From Desulfurococcaceae archaeon MEX13E-LK6-19 (GTDB taxonomy: Archaea > Thermoproteota > Thermoprotei_A > Sulfolobales > Desulfurococcaceae), in assembly GCA_029637525.1 (NCBI GenBank), contig CP072660.1, positions 1,141,612 through 1,205,611 of the forward strand: a stretch of DNA of 64,000 nucleotides, written 5' to 3'. Position numbers and translations under genes: made by a program. Of this stretch, positions 9,181 to 18,749 are shown in pieces; position 1 is the first letter of the stretch; each line of letters begins with the position of its first letter. The notes beneath the pieces are model-generated. The model was not told the origin of the DNA. It saw only the letters and a list, made by a program, of their open reading frames with translations, and ran no database searches.

Positions 9181-9852
9181 CTATTCATGTTTTTCTCTGC
9201 GATACTTCTCTATTATGTCATGGAAGAAGTACCAGGCCGAGAACACTCCTATAGATAACCCTATTCCTATGCTGATACCCCATGCTAGTGCTGCCTTTAC
9301 TTCCGGAGAGAGTGCTGTTATGTCTATAATCAGTACTAGTGACATGAACAACAAGAGCAGGAACATGAAGCCTCGGAGACGTGCTTCCATACGTATTCTT
9401 TCTACAAGCAAGCTCAGTGATATGAAGACGAATATGACTAGGAATACGACGCTAGCAACACGGGCCACGTAGTCTATGAACAATGTTGTTGCATGGACTT
9501 GTTCTGGGAATAACGTCAAAACTATTGAGTATAGTGCGAGTATCGCTAAGCCTATGTTGGTTAGTGCTATTACGAGATTTGTTACACTAAAATAGGTGTG
9601 CATGAGCAACGGCTTCATGATCTCGTCTACGCGGAAGATAGTGAGTATCTTCCTAAGCAGCCTGGTAACAATAAGTGCTATAGCTACGTAGACCGCTACT
9701 ATCGCTATAGCTATAAAGATCTTTGGAAACACTGATACGAGATCACGTAGGGCCATCGAGAAGGCTTTCCATAGAACCTCTATACCGCCTGCAGTAGTAT
9801 TCGTGGTAGGTAGTGTCTCATTCGCGTAGACGTCTAGGCCAAGCATTTTCAT
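9181..9852 (-). CDS. Multi-pass membrane protein of unknown function
   Basis: This 223-residue protein has an N-terminal exposed stretch of about 40 residues, then about five hydrophobic segments. The first two (about 42-65 and 85-115) are separated by a basic patch, RLLRKILTIFR. This loosely recalls the transmembrane part of MscS-like proteins, but no MscS pore or beta domain follows, so I do not assign a channel. The tail HDIIEKYRREKHE is cytosolic in character. Its ATG overlaps the stop of the upstream MFS-like gene by ATGA, so the two are probably made together. Confidence 0.6.
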   Translation of the reverse strand: MKMLGLDVYANETLPTTNTTAGGIEVLWKAFSMALRDLVSVFPKIFIAIAIVAVYVAIALIVTRLLRKILTIFRVDEIMKPLLMHTYFSVTNLVIALTNIGLAILALYSIVLTLFPEQVHATTLFIDYVARVASVVFLVIFVFISLSLLVERIRMEARLRGFMFLLLLFMSLVLIIDITALSPEVKAALAWGISIGIGLSIGVFSAWYFFHDIIEKYRREKHE

Positions 9853-11234
9853 CCACCACTGGTCAACATGATAATGTAGTATAGTGTCCTATATATTATG
9901 AACAATATAATTAGTGCTAGCACTAGAATAGTGAATCTCAGGGCGGTCCTGGCTGTTTCCTCCATTGTGAACAGTATGAAGCTATAGCTCGTTATGCTTG
10001 ATTGATAAAGTATTCTCGAGTACAATCTAGTATAGCTTGGCGGAACTATTGCTAGTTCAGGTATTGTAGTTAATGCTATACCTAATCCTAGGAAACCATA
10101 TAGGCTGGCAGCAATGAATACTAGCATTGTGGTCTCGGCTACGAGATATCCTGTAAACCCGGCTATCATTGTCGCCATCGCGCCAGCTGTTGATAATAGT
10201 ATTCCTGCTCGTGTAACACCTAGTTTCTTAACCAGTCCTGCATAAGCTATGCTTACGTAGAGGTTTGTTCCGACCAACGAGAAGCTGTATATTACAGCTA
10301 TGCCTAAATGAGCTAGCGGGAACGGTGTTATATAGACTAAAATAGGGATCGTGCTTAACAGGATAATGGCATACCTATAGCTGGTTATTCCTTTTCTAAC
10401 CCAATATAGGCTTGAGAAGATGTTTGATAGCGTCTGAATGAACCCAAGTAATGCTGCCAGGTAATCGGGCGCATTAAGATCACGCATTATCCTTGGTACC
10501 CATGCTATCGATAAGAGGCTTGATGAGCTAAGTAATACCACTAAGAGGAGATAGACATTAACAGCCTTAACCTCAGCCTCTTCCTCCTTTTCAAAGATCT
10601 TCGGTATCTCGCGTTCCTCTAGAGGAGCAATAGCCATTATAATGCTGGCTACGAGGCCTAACATGAATGCGATAATGTATAATGCTATATACTTGGTTCC
10701 AGGTTCTCCTACGGCTAATGTAATGACCATTATTACTTGGGCTATTATACTTGCTATGCTGCCCGAAATAGTTCTTTGTGCAACTAGTCTCTTGTACTCG
10801 GCCTCAGGGAAGGAGACAAGAAAGAACTGGTTGAGAAACACGCCAGTAGGTATTGTAGAAGCCACGGCTAGGCTATATACTATGGTCTCGCTCTCGGTGG
10901 AGTATGCGGCAAAAGGTATTGCGAGCCACATGATTCTCTCGAGTACATGGAAGAACAAGAGTTTCTTCTTACTTGGAACGAGGACGGCTTTCTTGTAGAG
11001 AATAAGAGCCATTAGTAGAGCCAATAGGCCTGCGAAAGAGTTCAAGAGAAGGAGATCACGGAGCCCATAGCCTGTAGATACTAGGAATATTGGTGTTAGA
11101 CCACGTGTTATAACGACGTAGAATCCTCCGAAAGCAGCTTCAAGCACAAACAATAGGAACAATAGTTCTTTGCCTTTCTTTTTTCTGGCTCGCTCAGTTA
11201 TTATGGAAAAAGAAGGTCTCCTTGGCAGGTGCAA
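9849..11234 (-). CDS. MFS-like transporter
   Basis: This 461-residue protein has about 12 hydrophobic segments in two halves. They are joined near residue 215 by a charged loop (PLEEREIPKIFEKEEEAEVK), the layout of the major facilitator superfamily. The N-terminus is basic (RARKKKGKE), giving a cytosolic start. The TTG start at 11234 is supported by GGTGGAT a few bases upstream. The substrate cannot be deduced. It is the first gene of a two-gene minus-strand unit. Confidence 0.75.
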   Translation of the reverse strand: MHLPRRPSFSIITERARKKKGKELLFLLFVLEAAFGGFYVVITRGLTPIFLVSTGYGLRDLLLLNSFAGLLALLMALILYKKAVLVPSKKKLLFFHVLERIMWLAIPFAAYSTESETIVYSLAVASTIPTGVFLNQFFLVSFPEAEYKRLVAQRTISGSIASIIAQVIMVITLAVGEPGTKYIALYIIAFMLGLVASIIMAIAPLEEREIPKIFEKEEEAEVKAVNVYLLLVVLLSSSSLLSIAWVPRIMRDLNAPDYLAALLGFIQTLSNIFSSLYWVRKGITSYRYAIILLSTIPILVYITPFPLAHLGIAVIYSFSLVGTNLYVSIAYAGLVKKLGVTRAGILLSTAGAMATMIAGFTGYLVAETTMLVFIAASLYGFLGLGIALTTIPELAIVPPSYTRLYSRILYQSSITSYSFILFTMEETARTALRFTILVLALIILFIIYRTLYYIIMLTSGG

Positions 11235-11377
11235 TGCTTATCCACCTACAGTTGGTATCCCATCTTAACTGCAGTGTCCCCCAAGGATACTGTATCCTGT
11301 CATGTGTACGTGGTGTTGCGTGTAAGAAAAGTGGTTAAAAACAGTTTTGGTCATATTATGTTGGAAAAATAATGTTG

Positions 11378-12904
11378 TTATTTTCCAGCTAGCTTGCCAA
11401 CCACTATACCTATAGCGATCACTATTAGATTTGCTATGAGACCATAGAACCCAGCATAGAAGCCTAGTCTTTTTAATGATACAAGGAATTCTCCTACAGG
11501 AGCTAGTGGTGTGGCTGCCAGGGCTGATGCTATATCTTTCGAGGTCTTGATTAGTCCTACTGTTATCATTCCTACAGACATTCCTGCTACAGCAGTTCTC
11601 TTGCCTATAAGCCCTGGCTTTAATAGTCCTATAACGTATTGTGGGAAGAACTGTACTATGCCTGCGTAGCCTATGAGTAGAAGATAGATCAGTATTCCTG
11701 GCGCGTATAGGGCTAGTATAAGTGAGATAATAGCTATTGCTGCCGTGAATAGCCTGGCTGCGAAAACTAGTTCTTTACCTGTTGCATTAGGCTTGAATAC
11801 ACGTTGGTAAGCATTCCTTGAGAACAATGCTCCACATACATGGAGTATTGCGGCAGCTGTTGATATTGATGCTGCTAGTGCTCCTGCGCCAACGATCCCG
11901 ACGAACCATGGTGGGAATAATTGGCGGGCAACAAGCATGAACGCCATATCGCTGTATGGTTTCTTGTATACTGGTAGGGCCAGCATACCTGTCGCGAATA
12001 ATGCTATAGCAGTTAGTCCCACCATTATGGCAGGGATCTGGCTTACCTGGTATACACCGACGAGCACCATGTTCTTCTTAATTGTCTTAATGTCCTTGCC
12101 GCCAAAGATGTTCTGGACACGGTTTGGCCATAGCCAGAAAGCTAGTGGTGCTGTAAGCATTAATGTTACCATCCAGGTGAGATCCTGTGGTCTTAAGTAT
12201 AGACTGAAAACACCGCCTTCGGGTTGTGTTGCCGCATAGTCTTGGAGTACAGCGAATAATCTATCGTAGCCTCCGAAAGCTATTATTGGTGCTAGTAGTC
12301 CTACAAGCCATATTGCAAACAACATTATCGCGCCTTGTAGCGCATTAATGAAGGCCACACTCATTAACCCACCGACGATTGTGAATACGGCTATCAGCAG
12401 GAATGCTATGAGTTTAGCTGTAACAGGATCGAACATTCCGTAGCCAGCTACCTCTATGATATAGCCTATGCCTTGTATCTGGAGCTGTATGTATGGTATA
12501 CTCCATAGAGCGCCAGTGATCGCGACGAAAGCTCCAACACCCTTGCTACCATAGAGATCCTCGAAAGCATCAGCTAGAGTTAACCAGTTCCTGTTCTTAG
12601 CGTGTTTCCAGAGACTAGGGATCAACAGGAATCCTATAAGATAAGAGATCATGCCGTATAGTGTTATACCCCATACTCTAGCGCCTTCACGTGCAGCTGT
12701 ACCAGGCAGTCCGAGGAACGTGTATGCACTATAGATGTTTGCTCCAAGGCTAAGCCATAGGATCAATAGTCCTAGTGTACGTCCCGCGACAAACCATGCA
12801 TCAACGCTGGTTAGCTTCTCGAATCCCTTCTTCGTGGAGACATAGCCTACAATACTTGTTAAACCAAGCCATCCAGCTATAATTATCAAAGCAAGGTACT
12901 CCAT
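11378..12904 (-). CDS. Sodium:solute symporter family transporter
   Basis: This protein of about 508 residues belongs to the SSF/SLC5 family of sodium-coupled solute importers. It has about 13 hydrophobic segments. The conserved loop with WFVAGRTLG near residue 45 and WPNRVQNIFGGKDIKTIKKN near residue 265 are characteristic of the family. The ATG at 12904 is preferred over a GTG at 12916, because GGTGA, which overlaps the stop of the upstream small gene, lies five bases before it. It is co-transcribed with a DUF3311-like small membrane protein, a pairing known for this transporter family. The solute may be an organic acid or amino acid, but this is not visible. Confidence 0.88.
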   Translation of the reverse strand: MEYLALIIIAGWLGLTSIVGYVSTKKGFEKLTSVDAWFVAGRTLGLLILWLSLGANIYSAYTFLGLPGTAAREGARVWGITLYGMISYLIGFLLIPSLWKHAKNRNWLTLADAFEDLYGSKGVGAFVAITGALWSIPYIQLQIQGIGYIIEVAGYGMFDPVTAKLIAFLLIAVFTIVGGLMSVAFINALQGAIMLFAIWLVGLLAPIIAFGGYDRLFAVLQDYAATQPEGGVFSLYLRPQDLTWMVTLMLTAPLAFWLWPNRVQNIFGGKDIKTIKKNMVLVGVYQVSQIPAIMVGLTAIALFATGMLALPVYKKPYSDMAFMLVARQLFPPWFVGIVGAGALAASISTAAAILHVCGALFSRNAYQRVFKPNATGKELVFAARLFTAAIAIISLILALYAPGILIYLLLIGYAGIVQFFPQYVIGLLKPGLIGKRTAVAGMSVGMITVGLIKTSKDIASALAATPLAPVGEFLVSLKRLGFYAGFYGLIANLIVIAIGIVVGKLAGK

Positions 12905-12909
12905 GTTCT

Positions 12910-13116
12910 TCACCACTCGAGCTTCTTATCAACAACATAGGCTGTTACAAGAAGCCCGAAGGCATAAAGAGTCCATAGCATCATGTAGATCCATAGAAGA
13001 GGTATACTGCCTATGTATATGTTACTGCTATTCACTGCTGGCACGAATACTGCTGGGAGATATGCTAGAACTAGAAGTAGAAAGAACACTACCTTCTTTA
13101 AGTATCTTGGAGGCAT
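12910..13116 (-). CDS. DUF3311-like small membrane subunit of the symporter
   Basis: This 68-residue protein has two hydrophobic helices around the motif LAYLPAVFVPAVNSSNIYIG and IPLLWIYMMLW, matching the DUF3311 pattern. Such proteins are encoded next to sodium:solute symporters and are thought to be accessory subunits. The stop codon lies just before the symporter ATG and contains part of its ribosome-binding site, so expression is coupled. The TATA candidate on the minus strand is AATATTTATGG, near 13155. Confidence 0.75.
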   Translation of the reverse strand: MPPRYLKKVVFFLLLVLAYLPAVFVPAVNSSNIYIGSIPLLWIYMMLWTLYAFGLLVTAYVVDKKLEW

Positions 13117-13274
13117 AAGTACAGCCCCGTGAATACTCTAATGAGTGTCCATAAATATTTTTCTCTATGTGGTGATATGTGGAGTTGTCTCCAGTTCTTT
13201 TGTGTAGACATGCTCCAGCGAATCTTTATATCAAATAAACAAATTTTCTTTTTAAACAGGTAAAGGGGATTGCA

Positions 13275-14267
13275 ATGAGTTATGCTGTTGTAGCAGAGGA
13301 TCTTAAGAAAACGTATAAGACGAAGAAGAGAAAGGGATTGCTCCGTGGCACTGTAGAGAGAATCGAGGCTCTTCGAGGAATTAGCTTCAAGATCAAGCAT
13401 GGCGAGGTTGTCGGTCTCCTAGGGCCTAATGGTGCTGGGAAAACAACTACTGTTAAGATCATCGCGACGCTACTTCTTCCTGATGAGGGAGAAGCTTATG
13501 TTGAGGGATTTAGTGTTGTCAAAGAGCCTAATGAAGTCAGGAAACGAATAGGACTGCTACTTAGTGTAGAAAAAGGATTCTACGGGAAACTCACTGGCAG
13601 AGAGAATCTGGAGTACTTTGGCGCATTATATGGGCTAGGTGGGAGGGAGCTCAAGGAGAGAATAAACTATCTCATGAAGCTTCTTGAACTCGATAAACTT
13701 GGTGCTGAGGATAGACTCTATGAGGAATATAGTCTTGGCATGAAAGCTCGTCTAGGGCTTGCCCGTGCTCTTCTCAAGGATCCACCAGTGCTGTTGCTCG
13801 ATGAGCCAACACTAGGTCTTGACCCACCAAGTGCACGTAAGATCAGGGAGCTAGTTAAGAAAATGGCGAGAGAAGGCAAGGCTATCTTGTATACTACTCA
13901 TAACATGTTTGAAGCAGAGATTGTTTGTGATCGAATACTATTGATCAACAAGGGAGTCATAGTTGCTGAGGGGTCTCCAGAGGAGCTTAAGGCGAGAATA
14001 CCTAAGCTTAGAACGATAACTGTTGTTGTGAAAAATACTAGTCAGGACGTGCTCAAAGAGGTTGTCTATAAGGTCCTGGGAGACTCTATTGAGCCAAAAA
14101 TAGAAGTTGTTGGAGAGAAACTATACCAGCTAAGAGTATCGATAGAGAAACCCGAAGAATACGTGGGAGAGATCATTAGGCTTCTCGTCGAGAAAGGCTA
14201 TGACATAGTTACTATGAAGATCGAGGAGCCCACTCTCGAGGATGTATTCATATATTTCACAAGGTGA
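13275..14267 (+). CDS. ABC-2 type exporter ATP-binding protein
   Basis: This 330-residue ATPase shows Walker A LLGPNGAGKTTTVK, a variant signature YSLGMKARLGLARAL in place of LSGGQ, Walker B LLLDEPTLGLDPP and the switch histidine in LYTTHNM. The C-terminal region of about 100 residues resembles the regulatory domain of DrrA/CcmA-like exporter ATPases. It starts an operon with two permeases that overlap or abut it. A TATA-like TCTTTATATC near 13225 lies about 25 bases before a probable start of transcription. The cargo is unknown; drug, lipid or polysaccharide export are all known for the family. Confidence 0.92.
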   Translation: MSYAVVAEDLKKTYKTKKRKGLLRGTVERIEALRGISFKIKHGEVVGLLGPNGAGKTTTVKIIATLLLPDEGEAYVEGFSVVKEPNEVRKRIGLLLSVEKGFYGKLTGRENLEYFGALYGLGGRELKERINYLMKLLELDKLGAEDRLYEEYSLGMKARLGLARALLKDPPVLLLDEPTLGLDPPSARKIRELVKKMAREGKAILYTTHNMFEAEIVCDRILLINKGVIVAEGSPEELKARIPKLRTITVVVKNTSQDVLKEVVYKVLGDSIEPKIEVVGEKLYQLRVSIEKPEEYVGEIIRLLVEKGYDIVTMKIEEPTLEDVFIYFTR

Positions 14268-14275
14268 GTCTGTCA

Positions 14276-15085
14276 ATGGGTTTTCTAAGGATTCTATGGG
14301 CTGAAATGAAGTTTGTGTATGCTGACATATTTAGGAGAAAATCAATGCTTGCAATTATCATCTTGTATCCGTACATGCTAACATTGTTCATACTATTGAT
14401 AGGCACGTCTCTTGGCTCAACAAAAGTATTCATTGAGAGAATAGGGGTTGACCCTGTAGTATTCTTTATAACAAGCGGGTTCATGATGATGGTCATCCTT
14501 GGTGTAAGCGACGATTTGTTGTGGAAGCCTATAGCAGACCGGCAACTTGGTACACAACCATACATAATTGCTTCACCAGTACCGAGAATAAAGTATTACT
14601 TCGCTATCCCTATTCCGCGCCTCATCATAGTGTTGGTACTGGGGTTAACCAGTATTGTGCCGATAATGTATTACTACTATGGTTTCGAAGGCATATATGA
14701 AGCATTGGTAATCATAGGTCTCACAGGGCTTTCTGCTCTCTTGTTCGTGACATTCGTTCTCATAATCATTGGTGTAGTCTATGGTGTTGGAGGAGAAAAC
14801 TGGAGAGCAATAAACGTGATAAGACCGCTCCTGTTGGTACTGATGGGGGTTTATTACCCAAGATACATGATGCCCTTGCTGGGCAGGATAGCTAGTTCAC
14901 TTATCCCCTCGTCCCATGTTGTTGAAGCTATTCAGAGGATTATAACAGGCTATGACGCGACGATAACGACTATATTGATGCTGATAGGTTTCGCTACAGC
15001 ACTAGCCATATTCTATGCACCATTCGGGATGAAGAGCATGGTGTTCTGGGAGAAGAAGGTAGTCAAAGAAGGTGTTAAGACATGA
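14276..15085 (+). CDS. ABC-2 type exporter permease 1
   Basis: This protein of about 269 residues has six hydrophobic segments with the ABC-2 membrane layout: a first helix near residue 25 (MLAIIILYPYMLTLFILLIG) and a cluster after residue 110. The longest start is the GTG at 14264, but the ATG at 14276 is better placed behind GGTGA at 14263-14267, which overlaps the stop of the ATPase gene. It partners the ATPase and the second permease as a heteromeric exporter. Confidence 0.85.
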   Translation: MGFLRILWAEMKFVYADIFRRKSMLAIIILYPYMLTLFILLIGTSLGSTKVFIERIGVDPVVFFITSGFMMMVILGVSDDLLWKPIADRQLGTQPYIIASPVPRIKYYFAIPIPRLIIVLVLGLTSIVPIMYYYYGFEGIYEALVIIGLTGLSALLFVTFVLIIIGVVYGVGGENWRAINVIRPLLLVLMGVYYPRYMMPLLGRIASSLIPSSHVVEAIQRIITGYDATITTILMLIGFATALAIFYAPFGMKSMVFWEKKVVKEGVKT

Positions 15086-15879
15086 GTGTTTACAAGACCG
15101 TGTTTAAAGCATATTTTGTTACAGAGCTTCTGAGAAACAAAGGTATAGTCTATGGTATACTTGGTTTAATGATGTGGCTCGCGCTATTCATAATACCAGT
15201 ATCACTGTTTAGGCCACCGAATGTTTCTCCAGAAATAGCGTCTGCTTATGGTTTTACTGCTATACTGATATTCATGATCTATAGTATGGCTACATGGGAT
15301 TGGGCTTGGAGCCTAAGATACCATATGGCACAAGGATTACTGGATTATGTTATCACTAGTGGTAGAAGCATATACGTACTCTTCATCGGCATTATACCGG
15401 TGTCCCTGATATGGGTATCAATTGCTCTAGGTGGAGCATACCTAGTATTGTCATTGACATCAGCACCACCAGCGCTAACTATAGTTAATCCATTGTATCT
15501 TGTAGCCGGGTTGCTGATACTAATGATTGTATTGTTTGCCCATGCCCTCATCCTAGGAGGTGCAACACTATCGGCTGGAACAGCTGGTCCTGTACTCGAG
15601 ATACTGGGATGGATAATACCAATAGCAACCGGGGGTCTTTCACCACTTGTAAACATGCCCAGACCACTCCAAGTATTTGCGCTCATGACCCCCTATAGTT
15701 ATCCAGCAGAGCTTATCCGGTACTCACTACTAAATACACCGACACTCCTCAACCTATACTTGACACTATCAATAGGAGCAGTATATTCCATAGTATACCT
15801 CGTGATAGCATTGAAAGTAATGAACAGGCAGCTCAAGAAAATACTTAAAGAAGGAGTAAAGACGATAGGTAGATACTAA
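15082..15879 (+). CDS. ABC-2 type exporter permease 2
   Basis: This 265-residue membrane protein has six hydrophobic segments and overlaps the stop of permease 1 by ATGA, so the pair is translationally coupled. The two permeases are dissimilar enough to suggest a heterodimeric pore. It ends in a basic cytosolic tail (NRQLKKILKEGVKTIGRY). No downstream cargo gene is evident; the next gene has its own promoter candidate, AATATTTATTC near 15948. Confidence 0.85.
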   Translation: MSVYKTVFKAYFVTELLRNKGIVYGILGLMMWLALFIIPVSLFRPPNVSPEIASAYGFTAILIFMIYSMATWDWAWSLRYHMAQGLLDYVITSGRSIYVLFIGIIPVSLIWVSIALGGAYLVLSLTSAPPALTIVNPLYLVAGLLILMIVLFAHALILGGATLSAGTAGPVLEILGWIIPIATGGLSPLVNMPRPLQVFALMTPYSYPAELIRYSLLNTPTLLNLYLTLSIGAVYSIVYLVIALKVMNRQLKKILKEGVKTIGRY

Positions 15880-15992
15880 GTTACCTAAAAGATAAAATAG
15901 CCGATGAAGAATGCTCTTCTGCGAATTTATTGACTAAAGATCCGGAAATATTTATTCTAAACCACTTTTGTTACTGATAGCGACAGCGAATC

Positions 15993-16502
15993 GTGGGTTC
16001 TGGTGCTAATACATTGCCTGATGGAAACCCGCCTCCTATTCGAGGGTGTTCTTATCAATCAAGCATGGGTTTCGATTATGGTCTTGCCGTGAGAGCCATT
16101 GAGACAGTGAAGAATTTGCTTACTTACCTTGTCATAGGTCCACCGTTAATTAAAAGAGGGCCTAAAGGGGAAATCCACGTTGACGTGCCTTTAATGTATC
16201 AGGGGTTTGCTTTGGATAGAATACATTACGACCCCTTATCGGGAACACCTTCGCCTAAAGGAAGACCTGTGAGGGCATTGGGGGTCTCTGTATCGCCTGA
16301 GCAAGTGAAGAAGAATATGGACAAGATAATTAGTGAGCTTCGGGTAGTTGAAGCTGTTGAGTTTCGTGAGCCAGAGAATGCATGGGTTGTCCCGATTGCA
16401 TGGAAGTACTTGATTATAGCACATATCAAGGTTTCATATGATGGTAGTGAAATCATACCCGACTATGGATTAACTGAAGAGGTTAGAAGATACGTTGCAT
16501 AA
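15993..16502 (+). CDS. Hypothetical soluble protein
   Basis: I do not recognise this 169-residue protein. It starts with GTG, has no signal peptide or membrane segment, and opens with a Gly/Pro-rich stretch (GANTLPDGNPPPIRGCSYQ). Further on there is KRGPKGEIHVDVPLMYQGFALDRIHYD and a C-terminal region with EFREPENAWVVPIAWKYL. The charged, well-mixed composition and clean coding pattern support a real gene. The next gene overlaps its end by eight bases, so it may be co-expressed with the ion transporter downstream. The GTG start has no strong ribosome-binding motif. Confidence 0.6.
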   Translation: MGSGANTLPDGNPPPIRGCSYQSSMGFDYGLAVRAIETVKNLLTYLVIGPPLIKRGPKGEIHVDVPLMYQGFALDRIHYDPLSGTPSPKGRPVRALGVSVSPEQVKKNMDKIISELRVVEAVEFREPENAWVVPIAWKYLIIAHIKVSYDGSEIIPDYGLTEEVRRYVA

Positions 16503-17598
16503 ACTTAGATACTATGTTTTGTTGATGAGAAATTTTTTCTGTAAGGAAAAACTGTTTATGATATTACTTCTTCTTTATTTGGGTATTATACTATACAAGC
16601 CATTGATCTTGGTTAAAACTCCTTGGCTCATAGACTATAGGTCAATAACTATGATAATGACTCTAATGCTTATATCAAGAGGCTTAGAGTTTTCAGGATA
16701 CATTACTATACTAGCCCATAGGATCACTACGTGTTGTGGTGGGTTGGAGAAACTGAATATACTCATAATAATTTTCTCCATGTTTATTGCTGCAGTATTA
16801 ATGAATGATACAGCTTTATTTATACTTATGCCTCTAGTACTGGCGATAGCTAAGATCATTAGGATAGATCCCACTAAAATAATAGTGCTCACGGTAATAG
16901 CAGTCAATATAGGATCAGCGTTAACGCCAATTGGTAATCCACAGAACATAATCATATGGCAGTATTATGATATCAATGTAGTAGATTTCATGAAGTACAC
17001 GTTTACCGTATTTCTACCCGCAATAGTTTTCTTGATAATCTACACGCTAGCTATTATGCCGAAGAAAGAGTTTAAGAAACCGCAGACACCTCCCTTGATA
17101 AAAAGGGATCCCGTCTTAGCATTGTTATCGCTTACACTACTCATATTAACAGTTATTGCTGCTGAGGAAAACTATACATTAATAGCATTACTTATTGCCA
17201 TCATATCCTATGGTATCTATAGAAGAGAAATCATTAAGGGACTTGACTACGTGCTTGTTATGATTTTTGTAATGATGTTCATTGATTTCCGTAGCATAGT
17301 ATTTATCCTTAATATTGTTCCCAGTAATATTCCGTCATTATTATTTATTGAATCAGTCTTGCTGAGCCAAATAGTCAGTAATGTTCCTGCAACAATAATT
17401 CTTCTTGGCTGCGACTGGCATATACTACTACTTGGAGTTAATGTAGGAGGAGTAGGTTTCATAGCGGGTTCTCTAGCAAACTTCATAGCATTGAGATTAA
17501 CCGGGATTAACATAAAAGATTTCCATAAGATAACACTACCGTACTTTGCTGTTCTTGTTATATTCTACTACATAATGGCATTACTCGGGTTTATCTAA
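16495..17598 (+). CDS. SLC13/ArsB/NhaD-type membrane transporter
   Basis: This 367-residue protein has about ten hydrophobic segments. A repeated re-entrant signature of the ion-transporter superfamily is visible: VLMNDTALFILMPLVLAIA near residue 105 and NIGSALTPIGNPQNIIIWQY near residue 140, then SQIVSNVPATIILLG near 290. The TPIGNPQN motif is typical of ArsB/NhaD/SLC13 proteins. The substrate (arsenite, sodium/proton, sulfate or dicarboxylate) is undecided. The TTG at 16495 overlaps the upstream gene; ATG at 16525 is an alternative. Confidence 0.78.
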   Translation: MHKLRYYVLLMRNFFCKEKLFMILLLLYLGIILYKPLILVKTPWLIDYRSITMIMTLMLISRGLEFSGYITILAHRITTCCGGLEKLNILIIIFSMFIAAVLMNDTALFILMPLVLAIAKIIRIDPTKIIVLTVIAVNIGSALTPIGNPQNIIIWQYYDINVVDFMKYTFTVFLPAIVFLIIYTLAIMPKKEFKKPQTPPLIKRDPVLALLSLTLLILTVIAAEENYTLIALLIAIISYGIYRREIIKGLDYVLVMIFVMMFIDFRSIVFILNIVPSNIPSLLFIESVLLSQIVSNVPATIILLGCDWHILLLGVNVGGVGFIAGSLANFIALRLTGINIKDFHKITLPYFAVLVIFYYIMALLGFI

Positions 17599-17673
17599 AC
17601 TAGTATTGATTACTTAGATGAAATGTTTGCCATAGTTGTTGAGAGCAAAACATATTATTGCTGAAAATGTTAC

Positions 17674-17697
17674 TCATATGAATGAATATTCATATGA
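17674..17697. promoter_or_regulatory. Perfect palindrome upstream of the TDT transporter
   Basis: TCATATGAAT (17674-17683) and ATTCATATGA (17688-17697) are exact reverse complements with a four-base spacer. The element ends 21 bases before the proposed ATG (17719). It sits where transcription would start if AACATATTATTG near 17650 is the TATA element. That position suits a repressor such as an Lrp- or TrmB-type protein. The symmetry is directly seen; the regulator is unknown. Confidence 0.5.
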
Positions 17698-17718
17698 CTA
17701 ATAATGCAGGTGATAACT

Positions 17719-18726
17719 ATGAAGATGAGTATTAGAGAGTTTCCTCCGTCATGGTTTGCTAGTGTCATGGGTACAGGTGTTGTTGCGGTGGTGAGTTACG
17801 CTTACTCACGGTACATTCCAGTGCTTTCTGTTTTGGGGATAGTATTAGCTTATTTGAATATACTCTTGTTCTTCACGTTGCTTATACCATGGTGTATCCG
17901 CTGGATCAAATATAGAGAAGATGCTCTTCATGACTTGTATCACCCCGTGGTTAGCCATTTTTATGGAACAATAGCTATAGCGATGCTTGTTTTAGCAGTG
18001 GACTTCATAGTGATAATAGGTAATACAGTGGCTGCATGGATTTTCTGGATATGTGGTACCATTGCAACAATACTATTCTCTATAATAATACCCTACTTAA
18101 TGTTTGTCCAAGAGAAGATAGGTATTGAAAACATTACTCCAGCGTGGTATATACCTCCCGTAGGCCTTATAGTTGTGCCGATGGCTGGAGCTTTGCTTCT
18201 AAAGAATACAACAGGTCTACTCTCTGATCTAATGTTGTTTGTAAACTATTCTGCTTGGGGTTCAGGATTCTTCCTCTATGTAGCCCTTTATGCGATCTGT
18301 ATGTACCGCTATATAACACACCAGCTGCCTTCATGTAAGATAGCGCCTACTGTATGGATAAACCTTGGTCCAATAGGTGCTGGTGTCTCGTCATTATACA
18401 TGTTGGTCAAGAACACATTCTTTATAACGTATAAGGAGCCACTCTACGTCTTCGGGTTGATCTTTTGGGGTTTTGGGGTCTGGTGGCTAGTAATGGCAAT
18501 AATTATCACTTTCCACTATGTTAAGAAGATAAGTCTACCCTACAGCCTGGCTTGGTGGGCTTTCATATTCCCATTTGGAGCATATGTGAGTGCAACACAT
18601 AACGTTGCAATAGTCTTTGGGATAGAAGTCATTGACTACTTTGGTTTAGCTCTATACTTCATGCTCCTAGGAATGTGGATTATAACAGCATTAAAGACTT
18701 TTATACATGTAGTCTTAGCCAAGTAA
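17719..18726 (+). CDS. TDT family (tellurite-resistance/dicarboxylate, SLAC1-like) transporter
   Basis: This protein of about 335 residues has ten hydrophobic segments. It begins with the family hallmark FPPSWFASVMGTGVVAVVSYAY, and PVVSHFYGTIAIAMLVLA follows near residue 80. The fold is that of TehA/Mae1/SLAC1, which move dicarboxylates, sulfite or other anions. ATG at 17719 is chosen because GGTGAT at 17709-17714 lies four bases upstream; the longest reading starts at 17704. A perfect palindrome lies immediately upstream, suggesting specific regulation. The gene stands alone between convergent and co-directional neighbours. Confidence 0.88.
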   Translation: MKMSIREFPPSWFASVMGTGVVAVVSYAYSRYIPVLSVLGIVLAYLNILLFFTLLIPWCIRWIKYREDALHDLYHPVVSHFYGTIAIAMLVLAVDFIVIIGNTVAAWIFWICGTIATILFSIIIPYLMFVQEKIGIENITPAWYIPPVGLIVVPMAGALLLKNTTGLLSDLMLFVNYSAWGSGFFLYVALYAICMYRYITHQLPSCKIAPTVWINLGPIGAGVSSLYMLVKNTFFITYKEPLYVFGLIFWGFGVWWLVMAIIITFHYVKKISLPYSLAWWAFIFPFGAYVSATHNVAIVFGIEVIDYFGLALYFMLLGMWIITALKTFIHVVLAK

Positions 18727-18749
18727 TCTTGATTTTTAATCTAGGCTAT

